NCBI RefSeq assembly: GCF_900114875.1
Contig: NZ_FPKW01000002.1
Coordinates: 124,001-188,000 of the forward strand
From: Chryseobacterium limigenitum
GTDB lineage: Bacteria; Bacteroidota; Bacteroidia; Flavobacteriales; Weeksellaceae
Reading direction: 5' to 3'
Length of the DNA stretch: 64,000 bases
Position numbers and translations under genes: made by a program
Shown here: piece after piece, positions 1-7,533 of the stretch
How the letters are laid out: each line of letters begins with the position of its first letter
How positions within the stretch are numbered: the first letter of the stretch is position 1
Notes under the pieces: generated by a model
What the model was told of the DNA's origin: nothing
Databases searched by the model: none
What the model saw: the letters and a program-made list of their open reading frames with translations, nothing else

Positions 1-364
1 ATGCGGGTAATTCAAAAGTAGCTTTCAGCGTTTCATTATACTGATTGTAGGAGTATAATGTTTTACACCAGCCGGTAATCCATTCTCCCTGAGCATTCTG
101 ATACTTAATGGATAGCAGGATGTTGCTGTTTGTGAATGGTTTGTTGAGCATTCCGCTCATTACAACCAGTCCTTTTTCATTCACATTCTGTGAAATGACG
201 ATCAGAGGATCCAGATCAAAAGTACTCGGTGGAGTAGCTGTTTTGATTTTGGAGCCAATGGGTTTCTCATTTGGCTTGGGGACAGGTACTGTCCTCGAAT
301 AAGCATGAGAAGATGCAATACAGAGTACTGCAGCAAAAATCTTGAGTGTCGATTTTTTTTTCAT
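1..364 (-). CDS. Secreted protein of unknown function (5' part only)
   Basis: An open frame on the minus strand begins with ATG at 364 and runs off the left edge without a stop, giving 121 visible residues. The N-terminus is MKKKSTLKIF followed by a hydrophobic stretch and SSHAYS, a typical Sec signal peptide with cleavage expected near residue 22. The mature part begins with a Pro/Lys-rich linker and continues into a segment with alternating polar and hydrophobic residues that could be a beta-sandwich domain. I do not recognise the family. The signal peptide makes export to the periplasm or cell surface likely. It is divergent from the HxlR-type regulator, with 314 bp between the two starts. 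Confidence 0.75.
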   Translation of the reverse strand, partial: MKKKSTLKIFAAVLCIASSHAYSRTVPVPKPNEKPIGSKIKTATPPSTFDLDPLIVISQNVNEKGLVVMSGMLNKPFTNSNILLSIKYQNAQGEWITGWCKTLYSYNQYNETLKATFELPA

Positions 365-593
365 ACGTGTTAAAATTAAAGTGTTTTTTTTTGAAATATT
401 AAGTTATTTAAGAATCATATAAATTTGAGATAGAACTCCAGGTGTTAATGTTAAATATTTCATTCCCAACTTAGGAAATGAAGAAAAAGATTCTGTAATA
501 ATGAATTTACTGTTTCTTGTGTTAAACCAACTTAGTATTTTAAATTATTTTTCTGATAAGGAGTTTTAGTTTTTTATTAATTTTTTTTTTGAC
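365..593. other. A+T-rich intergenic region between divergent genes
   Basis: No coding frame of credible length is seen on either strand. The stretch contains long T runs and several hydrophobic-looking but stop-rich frames. It must hold the promoter of the minus-strand secreted protein, but I found no TAnnTTTG element on that strand. Confidence 0.5.
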
Positions 594-601
594 TAGATTT
601 G
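594..601 (+). promoter_or_regulatory. Candidate -7 element (TAGATTTG) for the HxlR-type gene
   Basis: TAGATTTG matches the flavobacterial -7 consensus TAnnTTTG and lies 77 bp before the chosen start of the regulator. No clear TTG -33 element is seen at 17-23 bp upstream, so the assignment is moderate. Confidence 0.5.
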
Positions 602-617
602 TACGGAGTAATATAAA

Positions 618-634
618 GCACTAATTTTTAGTGC
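618..634. promoter_or_regulatory. Perfect inverted repeat, candidate operator
   Basis: GCACTAA-TTT-TTAGTGC is a perfect 7-bp inverted repeat with a 3-nt centre. It lies just downstream of the candidate promoter and upstream of the HxlR-type regulator. The size and symmetry fit a binding site for a dimeric winged-helix protein, so autoregulation is a reasonable inference. Confidence 0.45.
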
Positions 635-678
635 AAATATATTTTTTAAAGAAACACAAACAAATAAGTCAAAAAAAC

Positions 679-1005
679 ATGACCACTAATAATATGAATG
701 ATGATTCAATAATTTGCCCTGTACAAAAACTTTTAAAGTTTCTTTCCGGAAAATTAAAACCTGAAATATTTCGGCTGTCTATTAAATCACCTTTACGTTT
801 TAATCATCTTCTGCGTCAAATAGAAGGTTCCAATAAACAATCATTAGCAATAGCGTTAAAAGAATTTGAAGAAATGAATATATTAGAAAAGATTGTGATT
901 AAAAGAAAACCTTTACATATCGAATACCATCTCACAGAAAAGGGGAAATCACTTGTTCCTGTTTTTGAACAGCTGGAGGGTGTTATGATGAATAAGAATT
1001 TTTAG
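679..1005 (+). CDS. HxlR-family winged-helix transcriptional regulator
   Basis: The chosen start gives 108 residues. The frame is open back to a GTG at 631, but that extension is low complexity and overlaps the palindrome. The protein shows the HxlR layout: CPV at residues 13-15, a degenerate form of the family's GGKWKxxIL block (SGKLKPEIF), RFNHLLRQIEG, a recognition-helix region with LKEFEEMNILEK, and the wing-to-C-terminus signature EYHLTEKGKSLVPVF. HxlR regulators are dimeric and often redox- or aldehyde-responsive through the conserved Cys. Here Cys13 is present. The target is unknown. The palindrome at 618-634 is a candidate self-operator. Downstream it is convergent with the acetyltransferase gene. 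Confidence 0.85.
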   Translation: MTTNNMNDDSIICPVQKLLKFLSGKLKPEIFRLSIKSPLRFNHLLRQIEGSNKQSLAIALKEFEEMNILEKIVIKRKPLHIEYHLTEKGKSLVPVFEQLEGVMMNKNF

Positions 1006-1038
1006 AATACTTGATTCATAAAAGTCAACAAAAAAATA

Positions 1039-1068
1039 ACTTCCCGCAATAGAGAAGTAAATTTTTAT
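1039..1068. terminator. Probable bidirectional terminator
   Basis: ACTTC at 1039-1043 pairs with GAAGT at 1054-1058, with one mismatch and one further pair inside. A T-rich tract follows on the plus strand, and on the minus strand the hairpin is followed by TATTTTTTT. It lies between convergent genes (regulator ending at 1005, acetyltransferase ending at 1107), so it could serve both. The stem is short, so this is only probable. Confidence 0.5.
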
Positions 1069-1078
1069 TAAAAAAGTA

Positions 1079-1100
1079 ATATAGATTTATAAATCTATAT
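1079..1100. repeat. 22-bp perfect A+T-rich palindrome
   Basis: Positions 1079-1089 are the exact reverse complement of 1090-1100 (ATATAGATTTA then TAAATCTATAT). It lies 7 bp outside the 3' end of the acetyltransferase gene. It may be part of the termination region of that operon or a protein-binding site. Confidence 0.5.
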
Positions 1101-1106
1101 GATTAT

Positions 1107-1661
1107 TTATACTTTATTGTTGATGTAACCTACTGTAGATTTTCTAGTTGAGTAAATTTTTCCGGGATTCCCAAGCACTACGGAATCAGCAGGAACATCA
1201 AAATTAACGTAGGCATTTGGAGCGATCAGAACATTCCTTCCGACTGTTATCCCACCTACAATTACAGCATTTGTACCAATCCAGACTTCGTCTCCAATGG
1301 TAGGAAAACCTACGAATCTTCCGCGGTTTTGCTGTCCGATAGTTACCCCCTGCGCGATGTTGCAGTTCTTGCCGATTTTAGCTTTAGGGTTTATGACCAG
1401 ACTTCCCCAGTGTCCTATATAAAATCCTTCTCCAATTTCAGTTTCAGGATAGATCTGATAGCCGTATTTTATTTGATAGTGTCTTAAAACTATCCTCCAG
1501 AAGATTCCAAGAATAGCATTTTCTTTATGTTTTTGAGCTTTTCGTAAGATATAAATAAAGTGCAGATTGGGGTTGATGCATTTCGTTAAGATCTCAAATG
1601 TTGAAAGCCATTTTCCACTTTCGCGGTAAAAATCTTTTTGTATGATGGAATAATTCGGCAT
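1107..1661 (-). CDS. Serine O-acetyltransferase-like hexapeptide acyltransferase
   Basis: The 184-residue protein has a helical N-terminal part (about 1-70) followed by left-handed beta-helix hexapeptide repeats, with GHWGSLVINP, AKIGKNCNIAQGVTIG, IGDEVWIGTNAVIVG and GNPGKIY near the end. This is the CysE/SAT arrangement, but it is much shorter than housekeeping CysE (about 270 residues). In polysaccharide loci such proteins usually O- or N-acetylate a sugar using acetyl-CoA in the cytoplasm. It is the last gene of the minus-strand unit 5497 to 1107 and starts 10 bp after the preceding glycosyltransferase, which supports a role in sugar acetylation and not cysteine synthesis. Confidence 0.8.
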   Translation of the reverse strand: MPNYSIIQKDFYRESGKWLSTFEILTKCINPNLHFIYILRKAQKHKENAILGIFWRIVLRHYQIKYGYQIYPETEIGEGFYIGHWGSLVINPKAKIGKNCNIAQGVTIGQQNRGRFVGFPTIGDEVWIGTNAVIVGGITVGRNVLIAPNAYVNFDVPADSVVLGNPGKIYSTRKSTVGYINNKV

Positions 1662-1671
1662 AGTTTAATAT

Positions 1672-2817
1672 TTATACTTCATCAATTATTTCTTGAAGCT
1701 TTTGTACAGATTTTTCCAAAACGAAAGGCAGATCTGTGTTATTTATTTGTTTTTTGTATTCCTCGGCAAGATCTTTATCGATAAGGAATTTTTTCATCCC
1801 ATCATAAATTCCGTCTTCAGAATTTGGAGTTATAGTTCCTAATTTTCCGTCCTGCAGCAGATCTTTAATTCCCGAAATATCTGTCGCAGAAATCGGTTTA
1901 TTAAGAATAAGCGCTTCTGCAATAATGGTGGGAAATCCTTCGTGGCGAGAAGACATGATATAAAAATCTGCCTTTTTCAAATAAGGATAAGGATTACTTT
2001 TAAAACCTAACATTTTTGCCGTTTTCTGCAGACCTAATTGATCAAGCAAAGCCTGAATATTATGCAGATCATATCCGTCACCAATAATCAGAAGCTGATG
2101 TTTAAAGCCTTCATCAAGCAGTCTTTTATGAACTTGCAATAGTCTGTCATAGCCTTTTTGAGGATAAACAGTTCCGACGCTTACAAAAGTAGGGATATTA
2201 TTGTCAAAAGGGTAATCATCAACAAAAGCATTTGCTTTTTTTAGTGTATCTTCTTTGTCAATCGGGTTGAAAATTTTTATAACAGATTGTTTTTCCGCTT
2301 CGTTTTGGGCAAGTTTGTGCATTTCTTCTTCCAATTTGTTGGAAATGACCAATATTTTGTCAAACTTGAAAAATTCTCTTATAATGTCTGTGGTATATTC
2401 TTTTAGATTAAAAATATCATTCTGAACCCAGATTATTTTTTTTGAATCTTTCTGCGGACTTGATAAAATTTCCCTGTAATATCCGTGGATAGCAGCCAGC
2501 TCAATATCATACTGTTTATTTTTCAGAACAAATTTATAAAGCAGGGAAGGAAACCATAGAAACATCTTTTGATAAAGAACACGAAAAGCTTTTACAGGAA
2601 TTTCATGAGGTCTGTTGGTTGTAATCATTTCTCCTTTCAACAAGTAAAAAACATTGACCCAAGAAGGCACTTCCTTAATATAAATGCCCGAATATAAGTT
2701 GATTAATAAATCTACTTCATACTTATCTGCGGGAATGTTTTTTAGAAAAGTTACTAAAACTTTTTCTGCTCCGCCATGACGCAGAGAACCGATTCTAATT
2801 AATATTTTTTTCTTCAA
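1672..2817 (-). CDS. GT4-family glycosyltransferase
   Basis: This 381-residue protein has the GT-B fold signature of family 4. The N-terminal domain carries the GGAEKV motif around residues 16-21. The C-terminal nucleotide-sugar domain begins at about residue 212 with FVSVGTVYPQKGYDRL, and the E-x7-E motif is in EGFPTIIAEAL. It should transfer a sugar from a nucleotide donor to a lipid-linked glycan at the cytoplasmic face of the inner membrane. It resembles the GT4 at 7534-8694 in both domains (compare NPYPYLKKADFYIM with NPYPYVKNADFYIM), so the two are probably paralogues. Donor and acceptor cannot be told from sequence. Confidence 0.9.
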   Translation of the reverse strand: MKKKILIRIGSLRHGGAEKVLVTFLKNIPADKYEVDLLINLYSGIYIKEVPSWVNVFYLLKGEMITTNRPHEIPVKAFRVLYQKMFLWFPSLLYKFVLKNKQYDIELAAIHGYYREILSSPQKDSKKIIWVQNDIFNLKEYTTDIIREFFKFDKILVISNKLEEEMHKLAQNEAEKQSVIKIFNPIDKEDTLKKANAFVDDYPFDNNIPTFVSVGTVYPQKGYDRLLQVHKRLLDEGFKHQLLIIGDGYDLHNIQALLDQLGLQKTAKMLGFKSNPYPYLKKADFYIMSSRHEGFPTIIAEALILNKPISATDISGIKDLLQDGKLGTITPNSEDGIYDGMKKFLIDKDLAEEYKKQINNTDLPFVLEKSVQKLQEIIDEV

Positions 2818-2829
2818 AACAATAGAATA

Positions 2830-3834
2830 TTATTTATTTAGATTTCTTTTAAGTTTTAGCAATAGACCAAATTGTCTTGTTTTAAGAAGTAAAAATAAGA
2901 CTTTTCGGTAATAGCTTGAATATAAAAAATGGTTGGAATCCAAAGATGAACTTATCTTATGCAGCGATTTATGCGCCTCTTCCCTGTTTAGTTTTTTACC
3001 AATAATTCCTTGATCTATACTGGCTTCGGCGATGTCCCAGTCAACCCTGTAAAGATATTTTTTTACTTCTTTCTCTTTTTGCTTTTGAAAAGAAATAAAA
3101 TCTTTTATGGCAGAATGTAATATAAAAAGAGTGTTGAAAGAATGCTGTACTCTGCTTAAAGAGTTTTCGGTATATTCATAGTGATAAAGCGCTGCGTCAA
3201 TAATCTTTATGGCTTTAATTTGTTTTATATATTCCAGAAAAAACATCAAATCTTCACCGTAGCTGATTTCTTTATTAAAAAGAATTTTGTTTTTTATTAT
3301 AATCTCCCTGTCAAAGAATTTTACATAAGGGGCGCCATAATATAATAAGTTATTTTTAACAAATAATTCTGAAAAGTCTGTCTGTAACGGATAAGTTTTA
3401 TAATACAGTTCCCTGGGTTTTCCTCGTATAAGATTCTGAAGAAGTAAAGTCTCAGAGGACTCATAATTATCAATAAACACCTGAAGGTAGTTTTTTTCAA
3501 CCCAATCATCAGAATCAATAAAACAAATGTTTTTTCCTTTAGCATAAGAAACTCCAATATTTCGGGTATCACTTACACCGCTGTTCTTAACTTTATCAAT
3601 AACTTTAACTCTTGCATCTTTTTCGGTGAAAGAATTCATTATTTCCAGAGAATGATCCGCAGACCCGTCATTTATTAAAAGCAATTCAAACTCGGTATAA
3701 GTCTGTTCTAAGATAGAGTCAATACATTTATGCAAACTGGCTGCAGCATTGTATACCGGAACGATAACGGATATGTAAATGCTGTCGTCTAAAGTACTTC
3801 TTTCCATTGCTCTATTATTTTTTCTTTCTTCCAT
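2830..3834 (-). CDS. GT2-family glycosyltransferase (GT-A fold)
   Basis: The 334-residue protein begins the GT-A fold with ISVIVPVYNAAASL, then LLINDGSADHS and the metal-binding FIDSDDW (DxD-type) motif near residue 113. A family-2 catalytic region with EISYGEDLMFFLEY (ED motif) follows. The C-terminal third is Lys-rich and helical. The first Met gives a 46-bp overlap with the upstream GT4 gene; a second Met at 3807 would reduce this to 19 bp and still keep the whole domain. I cannot decide between these starts. It likely adds one sugar of the repeat unit. Confidence 0.9.
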   Translation of the reverse strand: MEERKNNRAMERSTLDDSIYISVIVPVYNAAASLHKCIDSILEQTYTEFELLLINDGSADHSLEIMNSFTEKDARVKVIDKVKNSGVSDTRNIGVSYAKGKNICFIDSDDWVEKNYLQVFIDNYESSETLLLQNLIRGKPRELYYKTYPLQTDFSELFVKNNLLYYGAPYVKFFDREIIIKNKILFNKEISYGEDLMFFLEYIKQIKAIKIIDAALYHYEYTENSLSRVQHSFNTLFILHSAIKDFISFQKQKEKEVKKYLYRVDWDIAEASIDQGIIGKKLNREEAHKSLHKISSSLDSNHFLYSSYYRKVLFLLLKTRQFGLLLKLKRNLNK

Positions 3835-4916
3835 TTGCCTGATTCTTCGAAAGATGATTTCATAAGCTTACTTAATGTTTCATCATTACTGATAAGGGTT
3901 TCCAGCTTTTCAGCAAACATCTTCGTATTGTGTAAAGGTATTAAAAATCCATTCTTTTCATTGATAATATCTGAAGGGCCGAATTCACAATCATAGGCAA
4001 CAATAACATTACTGCAAAACATTGCTTCAAGTAACGCTAGCCCAAATGCTTCACTGAGAGAAGTGAAGGCAAATATTTTTGATTTTCTTAATAAATCTGA
4101 TATTTCGGCTGGCTTTTTTATTCCTAATAATAAAACAGAGTCTTCTAAATGATGTTCTTTAATGTAATCAGCAATAATACTTGTTTCAGGGCCATCACCG
4201 ATGATTTGTAATTTCCAGTCGGGTGGTTTTATGGTGTCTTTAAATATCTTAACAAGTTCAAAAACATTCTTGGTTTTATCCAGTCGCCCAACGACACTTA
4301 TAATATTCTCTTTTTCATTATTTGGAACAAAATGTTGTTCTTCAAAAATACTGTCGGCAATATTTGGGATAAAAAAAGTTTTGTTCAAAGACTCATAATA
4401 TTTTACGGAAGGTTTATTAATACAAACGATGCCTTTCAGTTTTTTGTAGTTGTTTCTCAGTAATTTATCATAGATGAACCCGCCGACACGAAAGGAAGAA
4501 TGTTCCCAGGCGATATTTTTTTGGCTAACCTTTTTATTCAAAGAAAGCATTGAAGAAAGTTTATACCAACAGGTTATGATGGTGTCGTACTGGTGATGGT
4601 TTTTTTTAACCCAATCATTCATAACCTGATACGAGCCTAAATCATATAAATAAGCATGGATATTGTATGCTTTGGGAATCCAGCTATATTTTTTTTTAAT
4701 TTTAGTTCCCAATTGGGCATATTTATTTGCAAAAGAGTCAACATAATGCTTTTTTACGTTGGGATGCATGGGATAAAAATCTTCATGAGGAGCCATCAAA
4801 AAAAGAACTTCTACATGGTGTCCTTTTTCGGCCAGTTCCCAGGTGAGATTACACAGAACCTTGGCAACACCTCCCGGTTTGAGATTTTGATAGTATATAA
4901 ATAATTTTTTTTTCAT
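3789..4916 (-). CDS. GT4-family glycosyltransferase
   Basis: This 375-residue GT-B enzyme has an N-terminal GGVAKVLCNL motif (about residues 15-24), an inter-domain SVVGRLDKTKNVFELV segment near residue 207, and a C-terminal ESAF-type motif SLSEAFGLALLEAMFC containing E-x7-E. It should be a retaining glycosyltransferase using a nucleotide sugar. Its 3' end overlaps the next gene, so translation of the two is probably coupled. The gene starts 8 bp after the hexapeptide acetyltransferase. Confidence 0.9.
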   Translation of the reverse strand: MKKKLFIYYQNLKPGGVAKVLCNLTWELAEKGHHVEVLFLMAPHEDFYPMHPNVKKHYVDSFANKYAQLGTKIKKKYSWIPKAYNIHAYLYDLGSYQVMNDWVKKNHHQYDTIITCWYKLSSMLSLNKKVSQKNIAWEHSSFRVGGFIYDKLLRNNYKKLKGIVCINKPSVKYYESLNKTFFIPNIADSIFEEQHFVPNNEKENIISVVGRLDKTKNVFELVKIFKDTIKPPDWKLQIIGDGPETSIIADYIKEHHLEDSVLLLGIKKPAEISDLLRKSKIFAFTSLSEAFGLALLEAMFCSNVIVAYDCEFGPSDIINEKNGFLIPLHNTKMFAEKLETLISNDETLSKLMKSSFEESGKWKKEKIIEQWKEVL

Positions 4917-4924
4917 TGTGTTTT

Positions 4925-5497
4925 TTATTTTATTCTCCTTGCTTTTTTATACTTATGGGGAATATTTTCTTTTAAATATTGATCAAGTTTTTTCTTATCT
5001 GTCTCCAGTTCCCTTGGATAGCTGGGATTGTTCTTTAATACAATATCACCATAATCTTCTACAGTACAAAGGAATTGTGCGGGATTTCCTATAAAAACAG
5101 TATTGTCCGGCATAGACTGGGATAAAACGGAGTTCGCGCCCAAAATACAGTTGTTGCCAACTTGTACATCCTGCATAATGACAGAATTTAAACCAAGCAT
5201 ACAGTTGTTACCGATTTTTATTCTCCCAACGATTCTTGCATCTTCATATCCCGGGATTTTTTTTAAAAGATTGGCCGTACCACCATGGTTTACAAACCTT
5301 ACTCCGCCGGCAATGCTCACATCATTACCAATTTCAATAAGATAGGGCTCTGTACCGAAATAAATTTTATCGGGCATATTAAAATTCTTGCCAACTTTCA
5401 TTCCCTGGTATTTCGCTGCTTCTAAACTTGCTTTATTTAAAAGATTATGATAAATGGAATGTATTTTTAAGAGGATTCTAAATATTAAATTCATCAT
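4925..5497 (-). CDS. Hexapeptide-repeat acyltransferase (LbetaH)
   Basis: The 190-residue protein has left-handed beta-helix repeats from about residue 50 to 150: IGNDVSIAGGVRFVNHGG, IKIGNNCMLGLNSVIM, VGNNCILGANSVLSQSMP and VFIGNPAQF. The His in FVNHGG is in the place of the catalytic His of sugar O-acetyltransferases. The N-terminus is hydrophobic and amphipathic, and the C-terminal tail is Lys/Arg-rich. It is the first gene of the minus-strand unit and is divergent from the KAS III gene 43 bp away. It probably acylates a sugar. The acyl donor could be acetyl-CoA or, by proximity, the acyl-ACP made by the adjacent plus-strand trio. Confidence 0.8.
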   Translation of the reverse strand: MMNLIFRILLKIHSIYHNLLNKASLEAAKYQGMKVGKNFNMPDKIYFGTEPYLIEIGNDVSIAGGVRFVNHGGTANLLKKIPGYEDARIVGRIKIGNNCMLGLNSVIMQDVQVGNNCILGANSVLSQSMPDNTVFIGNPAQFLCTVEDYGDIVLKNNPSYPRELETDKKKLDQYLKENIPHKYKKARRIK

Positions 5498-5514
5498 TAT
5501 TCTAAATTGTTTTT

Positions 5515-5522
5515 TACTTTTG
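5515..5522 (+). promoter_or_regulatory. Candidate -7 element (TACTTTTG) for the KAS III operon
   Basis: TACTTTTG matches TAnnTTTG and lies 18 bp before the KAS III start codon, giving a very short leader. No convincing -33 TTG is visible in the 43-bp divergent gap or within the adjacent gene's start. Confidence 0.45.
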
Positions 5523-5540
5523 CAAAGAAAAAAAATTTAA

Positions 5541-6515
5541 ATGATAAAAATTTCCAAAATTGAATATTATTTACCAAAAGATATTCTTACCAACCAAGAT
5601 TTGGAAAAAGAGTTCCCCGAATGGAGTTCAGACAGAATTAAGGAGAAAGTTGGAATTACACAACGACATATTTCTTCTGAAAATGAAACTGTTCTGGAAC
5701 TGGCCATACAATCTTCAGAAAAAATATTTAAAACCTACGACAGAAATAAAATAGATTTTATACTATTTTGTACCCAAAGTCCGGATTATTTTTTACCAAC
5801 TACAGCGTGTATTTTACAAGACAAACTTGGTTTGAGAAAGAATATCGGTGCAATGGATTTTAATTTGGGATGTTCCGGTTTTGTATACGGATTGGCGTTT
5901 GCAAAAGGATTAATTTCTGCAGGTATTGCCAAAAGTATTTTGCTAATTACTTCTGAGACTTACACCAAGCACATCAACCCAAAAGATAAGGCCAACAGAA
6001 GTATTTTTGGTGACGCCTCTGCCTCCGCAGTTATTGAGAAATCTGAAAGCCCGGAGGATTATAAGTTCTGTCTTGGTACAGATGGAAGCGGTGCCGAAAA
6101 CCTTATCGTAAAAAAAGGAGCATTCAAAAAAGATTTTGAACTCAATCCTAACAACGAATTTGACCCGGAAAATCTTTATATGAACGGCCCCGAAATTTTT
6201 AATTTTACTATTGAAAATATTCCCGGATTGGTAAAAGAAACGTTGGAGGTAAACAATAAAACAATGGATGATATTGATTATTTTGTTTTCCATCAGGCTA
6301 ATTCTTTTATGCTTAATTACTTAAGAAAGAAAACAAAGATCCCGGCAGAAAAGTTTTATATTGATATGGAGAAAACAGGAAACACGGTCTCCGCAACAAT
6401 TCCAATTGCCTTAAAAAATATGATGGATAAAGGGACGCTAAAAGAAGGAGATAAGGTATTGCTGGCTGGTTTTGGAGTAGGGTACTCTTGGGGTGCTACG
6501 ATAATAGAAATTTAA
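5541..6515 (+). CDS. 3-oxoacyl-ACP synthase III-type ketosynthase
   Basis: The 324-residue thiolase-fold protein has the complete KAS III triad: Cys111 in FNLGCSGFVYG, His251 in FHQAN and Asn281 in GNTVSATIP. The C-terminus GFGVGYSWGATII matches FabH, and the length is normal. FabH-type enzymes condense acyl-CoA with malonyl-ACP to give beta-ketoacyl-ACP. It lies in a polysaccharide locus followed by its own ACP (26 bp later) and a SDR reductase. It is therefore more likely a dedicated enzyme that makes a short acyl group for a sugar than the housekeeping FabH. The flagellin viosamine islands of Pseudomonas are a known parallel for KAS III/ACP/reductase sets in glycan modification. Confidence 0.9.
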   Translation: MIKISKIEYYLPKDILTNQDLEKEFPEWSSDRIKEKVGITQRHISSENETVLELAIQSSEKIFKTYDRNKIDFILFCTQSPDYFLPTTACILQDKLGLRKNIGAMDFNLGCSGFVYGLAFAKGLISAGIAKSILLITSETYTKHINPKDKANRSIFGDASASAVIEKSESPEDYKFCLGTDGSGAENLIVKKGAFKKDFELNPNNEFDPENLYMNGPEIFNFTIENIPGLVKETLEVNNKTMDDIDYFVFHQANSFMLNYLRKKTKIPAEKFYIDMEKTGNTVSATIPIALKNMMDKGTLKEGDKVLLAGFGVGYSWGATIIEI

Positions 6516-6541
6516 TAATTAATCATAAAATCAAAAATATT

Positions 6542-6775
6542 ATGAAAACATCAGTTTTTTTAGAAAAATTACAAGAGGAATTAGAAGAGGACGAAACGCT
6601 TACTGTTGAAACTAATTTGAAAGGATTAGAAAGCTATGATTCTATCAGTTTATTGACAATAATTGCTTTCGTTGACGAAAATTTCAATAAAAAAATTGAC
6701 ACAAAGCAATTTAAAGATATTGAAACAATTTCAGATTTAATGAATATTATAGGAAAAGAAAATTTTGAAGATTAA
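6542..6775 (+). CDS. Acyl carrier protein
   Basis: The 77-residue acidic protein has the phosphopantetheine attachment Ser34 in YDSISLL, the usual four-helix spacing and a pI-lowering run of Glu/Asp. The frame is open upstream to 6488, inside the KAS III gene, but the ATG at 6542 gives the standard ACP start. It ends in TAATG, so its stop overlaps the ATG of the reductase by one base and translation is probably coupled. It should carry the acyl chain made by the KAS III and reduced by the SDR, and would need a phosphopantetheinyl transferase encoded elsewhere. Confidence 0.9.
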   Translation: MKTSVFLEKLQEELEEDETLTVETNLKGLESYDSISLLTIIAFVDENFNKKIDTKQFKDIETISDLMNIIGKENFED

Positions 6776-7533
6776 TGAATCCTTTTTCCTTACAAAATAA
6801 AACAATCCTTATTACAGGGGCTTCTTCCGGCATTGGAAGAAGCTGTTCTGTAGAGTGCAGTAAAAGCGGAGCCAACCTTATTCTTATTGCAAGAAATGAG
6901 GAAGAGCTAAAAAAAACAGTGTCATTGCTAGACCCGGATTCGAAAGCTGAGGTTATTATTGCAGACATCGTCAATGCTGAAAATCTTGAAGAATTAATTG
7001 CCGAGAAAGTTTCAATTTTAGGTAAAATATCAGGATTTATTCATTGCGCAGGAATTGAAAAAACACTGCCTTTGAAAAAGCATAATTCAACACTTTACAA
7101 TGATATTTTTGCTGTAAATGTCATTGCCGGATTTGAATTAGCTAAAATTTTATCTCTAAAAAAATACAAAAGCGAAGTTGCCAGCTTTGTTTTTATTTCT
7201 TCTGTTGCAGGTTTGGTGGGCGAAATAGGGAAAACAGCCTATTCTGCCAGTAAAGGTGCTGTAATTTCAGGGGCAAGATCTATTGCAATGGAGCTTTCAA
7301 GAAGCAATATCCGTGTTAACAGCATTAGCCCTGCAATGGTAAATACCCCAATTCTGAACAAAATGTTTGAAGATGTTGGCGAAGAATCGTCACAGGAAAT
7401 CTTAAAAAAGCATCCGCTTGGTATCGGAGAACCGGAAGATGTAGCAAATGCATGTGTTTTTCTGCTTTCAGATGCCGCAAAATGGATTACAGGCTCAAAT
7501 TTGGTTGTCGATGGGGGGTACTCAGCTCATTAA
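6775..7533 (+). CDS. FabG-like short-chain dehydrogenase/reductase
   Basis: The 252-residue classical SDR has the nucleotide-binding TGASSGIGRS motif (about 14-23), a degenerate NAG-type motif HCAG, the catalytic SS(VAG) region, and Tyr156 and Lys160 in YSASK. Near the C-terminus is the usual WITGSNLVVDGGYSAH. It most resembles 3-oxoacyl-ACP reductases. With the KAS III and ACP it would give a 3-hydroxyacyl-ACP, the simplest being 3-hydroxybutyryl-ACP. It could instead act on a sugar; family alone does not exclude that. Its stop codon abuts the stop of the convergent GT4 with no base between them. Confidence 0.9.
   Translation: MNPFSLQNKTILITGASSGIGRSCSVECSKSGANLILIARNEEELKKTVSLLDPDSKAEVIIADIVNAENLEELIAEKVSILGKISGFIHCAGIEKTLPLKKHNSTLYNDIFAVNVIAGFELAKILSLKKYKSEVASFVFISSVAGLVGEIGKTAYSASKGAVISGARSIAMELSRSNIRVNSISPAMVNTPILNKMFEDVGEESSQEILKKHPLGIGEPEDVANACVFLLSDAAKWITGSNLVVDGGYSAH

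Noticed and set aside
108..302. A 64-residue plus-strand frame at the left edge
   Set aside because: It lies antisense to the secreted-protein gene, which has a signal peptide and consistent coding character on the minus strand.
1107..1661. Housekeeping cysteine-synthesis CysE
   Set aside because: The protein is too short and sits at the end of a glycosyltransferase operon; a sugar acetyltransferase fits better.
3321..3572. An 83-residue minus-strand frame inside the GT2 gene
   Set aside because: It is out of frame with a well-supported GT2 and has no signal or motif of its own.
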